Part shown: piece by piece, positions 12,651 to 24,640 of the stretch | Layout of the letters: each line of letters begins with the position of its first letter | How positions within the stretch are numbered: the stretch's first letter is position 1 | Source of the DNA: Dipteris shenzhenensis | Taxonomy: Eukaryota; Polypodiophyta; Polypodiopsida; Gleicheniales | NCBI GenBank assembly: GCA_047967505.1 | Contig: CM106539.1 | Direction: 5' to 3' (one strand) | DNA length: 64,000 nt | Notes under the pieces: model-generated | What the model saw: the letters and a program-made list of their open reading frames with translations, nothing else | The model's database searches: none | Told to the model about the DNA's origin: nothing | Made by a program: the position numbers and the translations under genes

Positions 12651-13399
12651 GAGGGATAGAAGTCTCTACCACCTTAGGGATCGAAAAGGTGTTTAGATGT
12701 GTCGATAAAGTGCCTGTGAATGAAGAAAGAGATATCCCCTCAAATGATGTGGCAGTACGAAGGGAGTCTCTATAGCATCATGTAATGGAGTGGTGCTCGT
12801 AGATGAAGATGGGGTATCACTCCATGAAGCATTGTGATAGCTCCAAAGGATACTTGATGGCAAAGATAAATCAAATGGTGTCATGTCAAGTGGGATAGAA
12901 CACGGACTATACTGCATGACATCCTATTTAAGCTCTTGGTGAAAGAAAATCAAGATGATCCTACAATAGTGGCAAGAAGTGTGACAAACCTAGAGCTGCT
13001 AGCACAACTAATGACTATCGAAAAGTGGAATCATGATGTGTAGTCCAAGATCTCTGTAGTGTATCACCGAGCTCATCATAGGCATACTCAAGAAATGGTC
13101 TCATCATAGGTGCACTCAAGAAATGGTATCGATGCCCACAAATCATCATAGTTGTGGATACAAGTCATGTAGCTAATGAGTGCATCGCTATGCATCGGAG
13201 GTGGAATGTGAAGGCATACATCGATGATGCGAGGTGGAAGGTGAAGTATATTGTGTGTGAAGTGGTCCATCTCCATGCTCAATATGCACAAAGGCATACA
13301 TATTAAGGACTATGAGCTCCTATGAATATGAAAGCTGATCGATGATGCTAGTGATATCAATGCCAATGTCAATATGAAAGATGACCGATGATGCAAGTG

Positions 13400-13735
13400 A
13401 TGATGTCAATGCCAATGATGTAGAGTGGAGGAAAGGTGGGGAGGGAAAGGGGGAAGAGGGCTATAAAAAAGGTCAAAAGGGGTAATGGGTGAGGTGATGT
13501 TAAATATTAAAAATGGGTAATGGGTGAGGGGGTGAAAATATTAAAAAGGGGTGATGGGTGAGGTGGTGTGGGGGTGATGATGTCAATGCCAATGATGTAG
13601 AGTGGAGGAAAAGGTGGGGGGGAAAAGGTGGATAAAGGGGGAAGAGTGCTATAAAAAAGGTAAAAAGGGGTAATGGGTGAGGGGAAGAGGGCTATAAAAA
13701 AGGTAAAAAGGGGTAATGGGTGAGTGGCATCTAAA
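13400..13735. repeat. Purine-rich minisatellite
   Basis: Irregular tandem copies of GGGTAATGGGTGAGG with AAAAAGG, and a duplicated longer block beginning GATGATGTCAATGCCAATG (about 13401 and 13577). No gene is credible here. Confidence 0.75.
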
Positions 13736-13739
13736 ATCT

Positions 13740-14660
13740 CTAGCACTCATGGTAATTGAAGGCGTGGTGATGGACTGTAGACACAGTGAGCTCACATGCT
13801 TTGGGCCAGCAAATGTTGCACATTTTTGACAAGAACAAGTGACCATCTTGACACATTTGATAAGCAAGGCAATAGCTTGGACTGCTATTCCCATCCAAGG
13901 TAGTCCCTCTATGAGCTGGCTGATATTATCGGTGCTATGCATTGTGTGCTTCTCTATTTGATGCAATCGCCTAATCTTCTATCATTGAAACTTGTGCATC
14001 CAACATGCTCTATGTCCTACTGGCTCGGTTCTTTTCCTCCTTCCTGTTGGTGTTGCTTGATGTCATTGTTGTGCACAAACTAGTCCTCTTGTGCCATATT
14101 GTGGGATGATCGTGTTGTTGCCACTGCATACTTTTAGATCAAATCTCCTTGTAGAATGGTCTCTCTTTTATTGTTCTCTCAACCTCTGTGTAGATTGGTC
14201 TTTCTTCTCTTTAAGCCTCCTTCCAGATCAGTTTTTCTTGGCAATCTCCTTGCAAACTTATCATTGTTATCACTGCTGCATTAGATCTTTTTACTCACTC
14301 CTTGCGGATGTGTCCCAGCAATAAAACCAAAATGTTAAGCCAGATCACCACCAAGTGTCCATATGGCGATGGAAGCCACATTAGAGGTGAAAAACCATAA
14401 ACTAAGAACTAGTTTGACTAAGATTTAGCAAACTAATCTACTAAAAGGAGCCTCTCTTACAATGGAAAACAACCTTAAATCTAGCCTAACCTAAAATAAA
14501 CAGCAAATAGTAAATAAAAGAAAAGTACAACTCTCTTCAACTCACTCTCTTGCTCTAACCCTTCACTCTCAACACGTATACTCCCATCTAACCATTTGCA
14601 AGGCATGGGTGTCCTATGGGGTGCCCATCCTAACCATACAAAGTCTAGCCACACACATAA
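13740..14660. other. No gene recognised
   Basis: About 0.9 kb without coding frames of recognisable family. TGTTAAG at about 14335, together with TTAACA at 14925, could mark the TG...CA borders of an LTR that contains copy 2 of the direct repeat. The first copy has no matching 5' part that I can see. Confidence 0.35.
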
Positions 14661-14925
14661 AGGCTAGAGGAATGAGGACTCCTCCCATCATGCTCTCAAT
14701 ATATAGATAGAAGAGGCTAACCCCTATGCCATATGTCATACAATGAGAGGCTAAATGGATTGCAACCAATAGGATGTGCAGGTGGATCTAATCCTCCTAC
14801 CCTATGGTACAAACCATATGATATATGCACATCTAAATGTAATACAAATATAGTGCAAAAAGTGCACATATGCCTAGCTGGACATGGATGGCCAATGTGT
14901 TAACCCTAGGAATGGGTTAACACTG
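14661..14925 (+). repeat. Dispersed direct repeat, copy 2
   Basis: Partner of 11868-12133 in the same orientation, 2.79 kb away. The shared core includes AATGGATTGCAACCAATAGG and the GGGTTAACA end. Confidence 0.7.
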
Positions 14926-15340
14926 TACTTGGTGGCAGTAGTAGAGCCTTAACGTCGATTTGGTACATTGGATGCTCCTACTCTAGGAATTTGATTTTGA
15001 GGTGGTGCATTGGCCAGGGTCGGAGCATGCCGTTGTGGACTTCTTGTCTCGGCTTGAATCAGGGAACCTACTATTGGTGTCAAAGATGAATTCTTAAATG
15101 CAGTGCTATGCATGGTGTTCTTGATAGATTCTGCCAACAAGTGCCAAACGAAGGTACTTTCTAGTCCTGGTATGATGAAATGTTTGACTTTTTGACTTTA
15201 TGTACCATGCCAAAGCATTTGTCTCATGATTAGCGCAAGATATTGCATTGCAAGGCCATGGATTCGAAGTGGTTGTGGGCTAGCTATATCATTACAATCT
15301 TTTGAACGTGTTACTTTTTTGTGTGCTTCTGCATGTGCAA

Positions 15341-15494
15341 GATGTGGTCCTCACTAATGCGCATTGCAGAGTTGCAAGCGGCCACTTTGTGGGAGCCATC
15401 ACTATGAAGAAAGTGAAGATGTGGTCCTAACTGAAGCGCATTACGGAGTTGCAGGCAGCCACTTTGTGGGAGCCATCACTATGAAGAAAGTGCT
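15341..15494 (+). repeat. 77-bp tandem duplication
   Basis: A unit starting GATGTGGTCCT and containing GCCACTTTGTGGGAGCCATC occurs at 15341 and again at 15418, with a few substitutions. It lies just upstream of, or in the decayed 5' part of, a gypsy integrase relic. Confidence 0.75.
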
Positions 15495-15619
15495 ACAAGC
15501 TAGATTGTGGTGGCCAGCACTAGAGTAGGCCACCAAGAGATTCACGCAAAGATGTGACTTATGCTAATGATTGGGCCATCCATCAAAGTGGGATTGGATG
15601 CCATGCAACCGGCCTTGCC

Positions 15620-16290
15620 ATTGGAGCAATTCCAAAAATGGGTCTAGGCTTTATGAGGCCATTCAAGCCAATAGCAGCAAAGACACACAATGATTATGCG
15701 CTAGCTAGAATAGATTATTGTACCAAGTGAGTAGAGGCCTGTTTGGGACAACACCACAAATTTGACAGCAAGTGCTTATACAAAGACATGTTCTACAGTT
15801 CTGGATGTCCAATTGAGATTGTTAGTGACTAGAGGCAAACATTTTGTGAATAAGGTGATCAAACAGATGACATCATTTTATATTGTGATCCACAAGAATT
15901 CATCTCCATACTACCCACAAGGCAATGGACAAGTGAAGTCCATGAACAAAATGTTCAAACGGATCATGATGCTCCTAGTCAATGTTCACCGCATGGATTG
16001 GGATGAGAAGTTGTTGGCAACACTTTGGGCATACTACACATCATTCAAAATGGCTATCAGATTGATACCATTCAAATTGGCATTCGGCATGGAGGCCATT
16101 ACCCCATTGGAGTATGTGCTGCCTAGCTTCCACATCACTGTTGTAGATCAACTCGTTCCGTAAGATTCCAAGAATATTGTCTAGATGTGTTGGTAGTTGG
16201 TTGGATGAATCTTGGATGGAGAGCTACTATCCAACACAAGTGGCTCAACCCTACATGAAGCACAGAGTGGATTTGGTAGCTAAGAAGAAA
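15620..16290 (+). pseudogene. Ty3/gypsy integrase relic
   Basis: Translations in shifting frames show integrase-core order. One part reads as a damaged catalytic-Asp segment near 15640-15720 (KPIAAKTHNDYALARIDY). A later part contains CPIEIVSD (about 15808-15830), followed by a stop in place of the usual Arg-Gly. The third catalytic region is seen as SSPYYPQGNGQVKSMNK, with Ser in place of the usual Glu. The downstream LWAYYTSFK and PFKLAFGMEAITPLEY phrases are typical of gypsy pol ends. Frameshifts, stops and the lost Glu show it is dead. Confidence 0.8.
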
Positions 16291-16379
16291 ATTTCAATTG
16301 GTGCTAGTTTTTAATAGCCGATCGGGCATAATGCTGAGTAAACTAAATATGAGATGGGCCAACCCATTTTGGATCTTTG

Positions 16380-17221
16380 ATAAGTGTGGCTTTATGTCCT
16401 TCTTGAAGGAACACAGTGGAGAGAGGGAGAGAGAGAGAGAGGGTAGGCTAGGGAGAGGAAGTGATACCAAAAGGAGACGTAATGAAATGGAAATGAAATG
16501 ACTAGGGCAATGAACAAAAAAGAGAGTACTCACATGTAGACCAAAGAGCTTGTACCTTGATACTTGATTGATTTGACACTAGACAAGTACAGCACTTATA
16601 TAGAGCACACACACACATATGTACACCAATGCATATGGGATAACTCCCAATGTGACATGTGGCATCCATAGGACACACTAGACCAAGTCTGAGCATGGTT
16701 CAGAGGTTGGATTGAGCACTCACATGGCTTAACATCCCAAACATGACTAAGAGGCTCATGTCTTAGCATGGATGCATGAACAACTCACAGGTCTAGAAGA
16801 CCAATGCACCAACATCCTAGAACTCATATGCCAGGCCTGATAGCTAGACCCTATCAATGCCAATACATGGCTCCCACAGTACATCCCCCTCTTGACTCCA
16901 GGGACTAACTAGAAACATGGAGTCACACACCATAAAAGAAATACATCATTTTAGGAGGACAATCCAAGGTAGAGGACCTTTATTGACTTAGTAGGACTCA
17001 ATAACACACTGCATTACATTCGTTTTTAGGGGGACAACCAGGGTAGAGGACCCATTCATCAAGCATATGTGGGGGTTAAAGGTCACTATGCCTTTACCCC
17101 GGTTATGTACAATACTCAAACACATATATAAATGAATGAAAAAGAAGATTAGGGTGGTTCTAAACCCACCAAAACTTGTGTGGCTCTCTGTTTCTCTCTC
17201 TCCCTCTTCCGTTCACTCTCA
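16380..17221 (+). repeat. Likely 5' LTR end of the outer copia element
   Basis: Sequence ending in CTCTCA at 17221 directly precedes an initiator-tRNA primer-binding site at 17224, as a copia LTR end does. A GA microsatellite lies near 16420-16445. The 5' border is uncertain, because the 3' LTR needed for comparison is missing: the element is truncated near 23480. The start given is nominal. Confidence 0.4.
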
Positions 17222-17223
17222 AC

Positions 17224-17237
17224 TGGTATCAAAGCCC
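17224..17237 (+). other. tRNA-Met primer-binding site of the outer copia element
   Basis: TGGTATCAAAGCCC matches the plant initiator tRNA-Met complement TGGTATCAGAGC with one difference. It follows a CTCTCA LTR end by two bases. It would prime the copia element whose gag starts at 20898, once the inserted 2.2-kb element is discounted. Confidence 0.75.
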
Positions 17238-18274
17238 GGGTGATTTAGCTGAGCATGTGTGAATGCTTGAAGCTCAGCAGCTCTGTGGGAGGAAGGAGAA
17301 GCTCTGTGGGAAGCTTTGTGGGTGACTTTACTTGCATCTGAGTGTGTAGAGACCTTGGAGGAACGTTTGGAAAAGTCACTTTGGTTTTGCGAAGTGGTTT
17401 TGAGAGCTTATTAAGTGTTTTCAAAGAAAAAGTCGTTTTTTGAGCTTTTCCCTGTTCCGTTCGATGACATAGACTCCGTATTGACTTGTAGAGGCAACTA
17501 TTGCTTGCTTTTGGTATCCTCTTCACTTCAGGAGCTTGGAAACACCTTCATTCTTGAATTTGGGATCATTTCATTGGATTTCTGATTCATTGTGTTAGTT
17601 TCTGCGTTTTTTTGCGCAGGTGTTGGAACTCAAGTTTGGAGCAACCATTTGCAGATCTGTCAATTCCGATGGACTCAGGAGGTCCTAAAACTTCTATGTT
17701 GCTCATCATTTGCACTCCGGTGGTTTACAAATAGCTCTGTTTCCAAAAATGTTTTTTAGTCCGTGTGTTGGACCCAGTGACTGAGACCACGGTTTCCAAA
17801 ACCATGTATCCCATTGCGTTTCAGATGCCCAAAAACCCCTACCTATCAATTCTTACATGATTCGGTGGAGGATTTTTAGAGTTATACATCTCTGTGTATT
17901 CGATTTCGTCTCTCTGTTATGCATTTTTCATTCTAAGGTTTTGAAACCTTAGATTTATGCCACATGGCAGTGGATAAGTGTTGACTCCTATTTCTCACCC
18001 ATCGGTTGGGATTTTGGAGTTCCGGCAAAAGAGAGATATTCGCAGATTTTCTCGCTGAGTCCGATTATGTAATGGCGCCCATGTTTTGAGGCATCTCAGC
18101 TTCTATTTTCAGTAGTGGTCATTACCGTAGGACTATGATTTGTTGAGCATACCTTATGCAAATCACTTTGGTTGCAGTTTGAGCAGTGTGCGCTCATTCA
18201 TGGTGTGCATTGGGCTGCAGTGGATGATTTATAGGCCATTTGGATGCATTGCGGTCCTTATTGGATGCGCTGAT

Positions 18275-18559
18275 TGATGGGATATCTCACGGTGTATGCC
18301 TCAGGCACAGCTTGGTTTCTATGTGTGAGTGCCAGAGGCACAGTTAGGTGCCCACAAGCACAGTTAGGTGGTGGAGAGCCACATAGGATGATTGAGAGAA
18401 TCTAGGAGCAGATTGAGGAGATGATTGTGGAGCTCTGAAGTGATCAGTGATGTCAGTGAGCATGTATGAGGTGCCTACTTAAGGACCTCACTCTTCATTC
18501 CATAATGCAAATATTCTGAGTTTGTGAACACTCTACTCTTTCTTTTCAGTTTAGCAACA
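18275..18559 (+). repeat. 5' LTR of the nested non-autonomous element
   Basis: 285 bp, from TGATGGGATATCTCACGG to TTTAGCAACA. It contains the short repeated phrase GGCACAGTTAGGTG / AGCACAGTTAGGTGG, also found in the 3' LTR and in the related copy at 43517. Confidence 0.93.
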
Positions 18560-18573
18560 TGGTATCAGAGCCC
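18560..18573 (+). other. tRNA-Met primer-binding site of the nested element
   Basis: TGGTATCAGAGCCC starts at the first base after the 5' LTR and is an exact match to the common plant initiator tRNA-Met primer site. Confidence 0.92.
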
Positions 18574-19417
18574 TTTGATCCCCCTTGAGCCCATTTCTGC
18601 CACATCATCATCTTCTTCTTCATCTTCTTCTTCACCATCTCTTCCTCTTCTTCCCAAAGTTTGCTTAAGCTTGTTCTCCTCCAGTTCTCAACCATTTCCC
18701 ACGTCCTTCCTACTGGAGATCCACCTTAAAGGGGCAAACCCCTGGCTGAAAGGAATCAGAGAAAGCCACGCTCGTTTCATCGCCATTACACGAAGTCCGT
18801 CGACTTTTTCTTCTACATTTTCTCTCAGCATATTTCATCTTCCTCTAATTCCTTTTAGGGGTAGATTCTCCATGCCTTAGGCTATCCTGTGCTGAAATCT
18901 GAGCAGCAATGGCTGCATATTCAAGGAGAAATCAGTGAAAAACCAGTCGACTTTGAAGGGGCAAGCTATGGAGTTCTGACGCGTTTTTGTGCCTTCTCTT
19001 CCCAGGGGACCTTCTGTGGTATATCAGCTCTCTTTTGCCTCAGAAACCCCCTTTTCCTTTGCTCTGAAGAGTAAGCTACAAGCCCTCCAAGTTCAACCTT
19101 TTGGTTTTGATAGTTTTGACAAGTTTTTGAAGATGATGCTACATAAGATGCTACTCTAGCATTTCTGGTTTTTTGAAACGTTTAATAACATCAGTACAAG
19201 TGTGGCTTCGGTTTTGCTTTGAATTGCTATACCTGGTTTTGATTGGAAAGTATTCTTTTTAGCCACCTCTGTGAAGCATGTAAGTGAAAGCATCATTGTT
19301 TGAAATTTGGTCACAAGACTTTGCTACATTAAATGCTTATATTTTGAAGCATTTCAGTTGTTATTCTAAGTCTTGTAAGAGAGAAGACACTATCCAATAC
19401 CTAGGTTAGACCCTCTC

Positions 19418-19837
19418 ATGGCTTGCTTATGCAAAATATGTGAAAAGCCAAAACATAAAGCAATGTCTTGTTATGCTACAAAGGATGAAAATGCCAACCT
19501 GACTTCCTTGTTAAAGATTGCCAAAACAATGGTTGCCAAAAAGGAAGCAACTACAAAGCCAGAGATCTACCCTCTCATGGCACTTTTATTTGACTCCAAG
19601 TATAAGAAAAAGATGAAGGTCAGATACCTAAGATATGCTTCTCTACACAACTATGAAGATGACAAGATAATTGTTCTCTTGAAGGATATGTTTTTTAGAT
19701 CCACTTGTTCTATCATAGTACCATCTTATAAGGCATCTTATAAGGCACTAGACATTGCCCATGTGGTAAGACCTTGCCTTGACATGGATATTTTGCCTCC
19801 ACAAGATGAGGCATCCTTTGAAGATTATGCATTTTAA
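19418..19837 (+). CDS. CCHC zinc-knuckle (gag-like) protein of the nested element
   Basis: A 139-residue frame whose N-terminus holds CKICEKPKHKAMSC, an exact CX2CX4HX4C zinc knuckle (residues 5-18). This is the nucleic-acid-binding module of retroelement nucleocapsids. The remainder is Lys-rich and then acidic near the C-terminus (PPQDEASFEDYAF); I do not recognise another domain. It is the only substantial open frame between the LTRs. It may be a residual gag part kept by a non-autonomous element, perhaps to bind its RNA, or a fragment merely carried along. Expression and function are not shown by the sequence. Confidence 0.55.
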   Translation: MACLCKICEKPKHKAMSCYATKDENANLTSLLKIAKTMVAKKEATTKPEIYPLMALLFDSKYKKKMKVRYLRYASLHNYEDDKIIVLLKDMFFRSTCSIIVPSYKASYKALDIAHVVRPCLDMDILPPQDEASFEDYAF

Positions 19838-20198
19838 ATCATCTCTATGTATGCTCCAGATCTCTCTTTTTATGTCAAGGTACTCAGCCTGGATAGTCCT
19901 CCAAAATGAATGAAAATAAACTATTGTGTTTTATGTGTTTTGTAAACACCTCTGGTCACCATATGATGTAGGCCATGTGTATGTTTTGCTCCATGGTACC
20001 TCCTGCAGACATTGTGTGCATGTACATGCAGGGGAGATAACCATTGGAGTCTTATTGTATCCCTTTTGTTTACCTTACACCCATGGGAACCCTTACTAGC
20101 ATGAGAACCTAGCCATAGATTTATCCTTGACCACCATGAGATGGCATGAGAGACTATGAGACTAGATGTATCCTTGACATAGCGTGAGGCATTCCCTT

Positions 20199-20210
20199 GA
20201 GGGGGGGGTT
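20199..20210 (+). other. Polypurine tract of the nested element
   Basis: GAGGGGGGGGTT lies immediately before the 3' LTR start at 20211, the position of plus-strand priming. Confidence 0.85.
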
Positions 20211-20495
20211 TGATGGGATATCTCAAGGTGTATGCCTCAGGCACACCTTGGTTTCTATGTGTGAGTGCTAGAGGCACAGTTAGGTGCCCACAAGCACAGT
20301 TAGGTGGTGGAGAGCCACATAGGATGATTGAGAGAATCTAGGAGAAGATTGAGGAGATGATTGTGGAGCTCTGAAGTCATCAGTGATGTCAGTGAGCATG
20401 TATGAGGTGCCTACTTAAGGACCTCACTCTTCATTCCATAATGCAAATATTCTAAGTTTGTGTCCACTCTACTCTTTCTTTTCAGTTTACCAACA
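20211..20495 (+). repeat. 3' LTR of the nested non-autonomous element
   Basis: 285 bp, differing from the 5' LTR at only a handful of positions. It ends TTTACCAACA and is followed by the CTGAT target duplication. Confidence 0.93.
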
Positions 20496-20897
20496 CTGAT
20501 AGGCCCAAATCGCCTTGTGGGATGCTATTTTTATGGATGCTTTGCACATGGATGCTATTTTATGCTAAGGGACAGCTTTGACACATTGCAGGTGATGCAC
20601 TTATAGTGCTATGCTCTCTTGGATGAGACGTTATTAATGCATATGCCAGTGGACGGTGTTTATGCTTGAGTCATTTGGCACTTATTGGCATTTTGGATTG
20701 CCATTGCAGTTGGCATTTTCTTTTGGGCTAGATTTGCTCATATGGATGCATAGTATATGCACATGAGTCAGATGCTTTGAGACATGAGTTTTGGTGATAT
20801 TTCACTCTATTGTGGCATACACATTTGGGTGCACCTGGTATTTGGTGTGATTCTCTCTTGCAGGTACTAGCATTTGGGATTTTGTTTCATTTGCATC

Positions 20898-23481
20898 ATG
20901 GCATCCTCTTCCATGTCTGAAAAGGAGTTTTTAAGCATTAAAAAGTTTGATGGGACAAACTTTTCTTTGTGGAAAGAACAAATAAGGGATGTGCTTATTC
21001 AAAAAAAGCAGATTAAACCCTTGGCAGGGATTGAAGCTAAGCCTGTAAATATGTTTGAGGATGATTGGAATGAGTTGGATGCATTAACAAAATCTACTAT
21101 TAGAATTCATCTTGCAGAGTCAGTTTATTTCACAGTAGTAAATGAGCAGACTACGGAAGATTTGTGGAAGAAACTGTGTGCCACTTATGAAAAGGAAGCT
21201 GCCTCTAATAAAGTTTACCTCATGAAGAGGTTGTTTGAGCTACAGATGAAGGAAGGGGTCTCTATTGCTTCTCACTTGAATGAATTCAATATTATTTTCA
21301 GCCAGCTTCAGGCTCAAAAGATGAATTTTGATGTGGAGACTAAGGCAATATTTCTCTTATGTTCATTGCCATCCTCCTGGGATATCTTCCGTACAGCTAT
21401 CAGTAACTTTGCACTTGGTGGAGTACTGAAATTTGATGATGTTGTGGGTAGCTTGTTGGCTGAGGAGATTAGACGGAAGTCTATGGACGGCAACAAGTAG
21501 GATGTAGCCTTAAATGTGCAAAGAGGCAGATCAGATCACAGTTCAGGGGGAAGTCCCAAGAAAGAGGGAAGTCTCGTAGCAAATCCAGGGCATGGAACAT
21601 TGACTGTTACCACTATGGCAAGAAGGGCCATATGAAAAAGGATTGCTACAAGCTGAAAAGAGAGAAAAAGGATAAGAAAAAGAATGCAAATTGGGGTGCA
21701 AATCAAAAGGAAGAGAGTCCAAGGGAGGACAAAGGAAAAGTGAAGATTGAGGAGATCAATGCAGTCACACATGATAGTGACAATGACGTTCTCTTCATGT
21801 CTAGTTTATCTCCAAAGTTGCTTACCACTATAGATGATGCATATTCCCAGGATTGGATTTTGGATTCTAGTGCTTCATTCCATTTACTCCCCATAGGGAA
21901 TGGTTCTCCACTTATGACAGTGGAAAGACAGGTTGTGTGGATCTTGGAAATGACTATGCATGTGACAGTGGGAGTAGGTGACATAAAGTTTTCTTTTGCA
22001 AATGGGTCTGCATTTATTTTGAAACATGTGAGACATGTGCCTAAGTTGACCAAGAGTCTTATTTCAGTGGGTCAGCTAGATGATGCTGGTTTTCACACCA
22101 CTTTTGGCTTTCAAAGTTGGAAAATTCATAAGGGCTCTATGCTTTTGGCCAGGGGTGCCAAGTGTGGGACTTTGTATCCCTTACATGTATTAGGGGTATT
22201 TGATCATGTTGTTGCAATAACCGAGCAGCCAAGCACTTCTTTGTGGCATTGCAGGTTGGGGCACATGAGCTAGAATGGAATGAAACTCTTATGCTGTTTG
22301 GGTTATGTACCGCATTTGAGTTTCTCTGATTTTGAATTTTGTGAGCACTGTCTCTATGGGAAGCCGACTAAATCAGCCCATAAAAGAAGGGGGAAGAAAG
22401 AGTTTGAAAAGCTTGATTTGGTGCATTCAGACGTATGTGGTCCCATGCCTACACGGTCATTAGGCGGGGCTGAATACTATGTGACATTCATTGATGATGC
22501 AACTAGGAAAGTGTGGGCTTATGCTATAGCTCAGAAGAATGATGTGTTCCAGGTATTTCAGAAATGGCTGGCCTTGGTTGAGAATAAGTCAGGTAGAACG
22601 CTTATATGCCTATGGACTGACAATGGTGGAGAGTATCTCTCTCATGACTTTCAACATTTCTGTGATACACATGGGATTAAGAGGGAGCTCACATCCCCTC
22701 ATACTCTAGAGCAAAATCCAGTTGTAGAAAAGATGAACCATACCATTCAAGAAAGGTTGCAATGCATGCTTTCCAATGCAAGTATTTCTGGTGGTTTTTG
22801 GGCTGAGGCAAAAGAGCTTCGAAAGAAGCTAGATCCTAAGTCTAGGAAATGGATCTTTCTGGGTTATGGTGAAAGTGGAGAGATGGGCTATCGTCTCTGG
22901 GATCTAGAAGCAAAGAAGATCATACGCAGCCATGATGTAGTCTTCAATGAGAAGAAGATGCATAAGGCACCCATGAGGGATGTGGAAATGAGGAGAATCA
23001 CTTTCCAGGATGTGAATCCACCTGCATATGTTGATAGATAGCAAGCTGTCCATGCACCAAATGTGTGAGAAATGGTACCACCAAGTACTCCCACAGGTAT
23101 ACAATCAAGGGTAGATGATGGATCATCTATTGGTGGAAATGATGAGCCAAATGTGGCTGATATGCAGGTGGGACAGCAAGCTGAAATGCCCTTGAGAAGA
23201 TCATCTAGAGTGTCTAGACCGCCTGATAGGTTTGTTCCAGGGGTAGACTATGTGATGCTTACTGATTGCGGGGAGCCTTCTTGCTACAGAGAGGCTATGA
23301 TGTGCGAGGATCAATGCAAGTGGGAGTATGCTATGCAATCTGAGAAGAGTTCACTTATGAAGAATAAGACTTGGGACTTGGTTTCTTTGCCACATGGAAA
23401 GAAAGCATTGCCATGTAAATGGGTCTACAAAATGAAGGTCACAGGTGATGATGTGCCTAGGTACAAGGCTCATTTGGTCGC
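20898..23481 (+). pseudogene. Ty1/copia gag-pol, truncated early in reverse transcriptase
   Basis: Gag is open from ATG 20898 (MASSSMSEKEF) to 21500, a UBN2-type gag. A knuckle CYHYGKKGHMKKDC at about 21605-21650 has lost one Cys. Protease shows DWILDSSASFH instead of DSGAS. The GAG-pre-integrase LWHCRLGHMS ends at a stop at 22272. Integrase follows: zinc region, then SDVCGP, WTDNGGEY and a VVEKMN segment. A deletion after GFWAEA joins to the C-terminal KLDPKSRKWIFLGYG module. A linker and the first reverse-transcriptase residues (KWVYKMK, RYKAHLVA) end abruptly near 23481 in unrelated sequence. Stops, the deletion, the truncation and lost motif residues make it inactive. With the primer site at 17224 it forms the outer, older element of the nest. 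Confidence 0.9.
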
Positions 23482-24640
23482 TCTTTGTGTATTTCCATCC
23501 CACATGAGTGTGTCCATGTATTCTCAATATACAATTCTCTTGATTACCCATAGTGCTCTCTATGCTACATCAAGCCCAAAAGTTGTGCATTGAAAACTAC
23601 ATCTCCTCCCTTAGACATTTCAAACACTCACGAACCTTCATGCATCTCTACCGCATCCTCCTAAAATTCTTCTTGATCCCACATTCCATCATCTCGTGTC
23701 TCTTCATCAAAACCCAATTCTATCCATCTCCCTAGTAGTATCTTCAAAAATTTCTAATTGTAACACGGTGTCCCCAATATGAAGAAGTGCAAGAGTCTCT
23801 CTCTTATTGGCACTTCCTCCCCTTCTTCTTCCCTTTCTTTTGGTATCCTTCCCCTTCAAAATGTAAAATGAAAAATAAAATACAATTATAAGAACCTCAA
23901 GCTTCATAATGAAAAAAATTACATCATAGACAGTAGAGACATGCAACCCATAAAAGAGTTCTTATAGGCTTAATAATAAAAATTAAGCCTCCATGAATGC
24001 TTGTGAACCCCCAACACCAATGATGCTAGGACTATAAATGATTTTGAATGGAGATAATAAAAGAACTAGTTTCTAGCATGCCCTCATTGTCAGTCGTTGT
24101 AGATTTGGCCTTAATCTTTGTGATGTTTTGCCCTTTGGTTCATCCTTCTTCGATGTCGTCTCTCATCATTCTACATTTTGGCATCCTTTGGTCTTTGTTA
24201 GTAACACCAAAATTTGTTGGTGTTAACAATAATCATGTATGGTCATCTCATAAGTTCCCATGAAGCTATGCATTTCCATTATTGTTATGGACTTGAGAAT
24301 CTTATGGTGGCTTTCACTTAATCATTACACCAAGAATATGAAGGTATTCATGCTCAATGGAAAATTAGGAATCCTTGGTCACATCACTTAGGGGAAGTGA
24401 AAGCCTCAATTAGGGAAGTAATATATGGAATCCAAAGTGGAAAATAAAGGATTAAGTGTGATGGCGTACAATTATTTGCCATCTTGCTTCTTCATGATTC
24501 CAAAAGCTAGCTTTTAATTTTTCAATCTAATTTGACCTACATCAGGAATTCTAAACATTAAAATGTTATTAAAATAATATAACTGCCAAGATTTGATGTT
24601 ATTAATTTATAACATACATAGCAAATGAGAAACTTAGAGT
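23482..24640. other. No gene recognised
   Basis: About 1.15 kb after the copia truncation point. I see no family-level coding similarity, structural RNA or clear repeat. The junction at 23481 marks a deletion or recombination breakpoint of the copia element. Confidence 0.45.

Larger units (their letters stand above)
18270..20500 (+). mobile_element. Complete 2.2-kb non-autonomous LTR retrotransposon with CTGAT target-site duplication
   Basis: Two near-identical 285-bp LTRs (18275-18559 and 20211-20495), each TG...CA, flank 1.65 kb of internal DNA. A perfect tRNA-Met site, TGGTATCAGAGCCC, follows the 5' LTR directly. A G-rich polypurine tract precedes the 3' LTR. The 5-bp direct repeat CTGAT (18270-18274 and 20496-20500) brackets the whole. 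There is no pol; the only notable frame encodes a CCHC zinc-knuckle protein at 19418. It must therefore use enzymes of another element. It lies inside the leader of an older copia element, between that element's primer site and gag. LTR identity suggests recent insertion. Confidence 0.93.

Noticed and set aside
17224-17237. tRNA-Met-like sequences as possible tRNA genes (also at 18560, 36618, 40631, 58469)
   Set aside because: Only the 12-16 bases complementary to a tRNA 3' end are present, each next to an LTR-like end or viral start; they are primer-binding sites.
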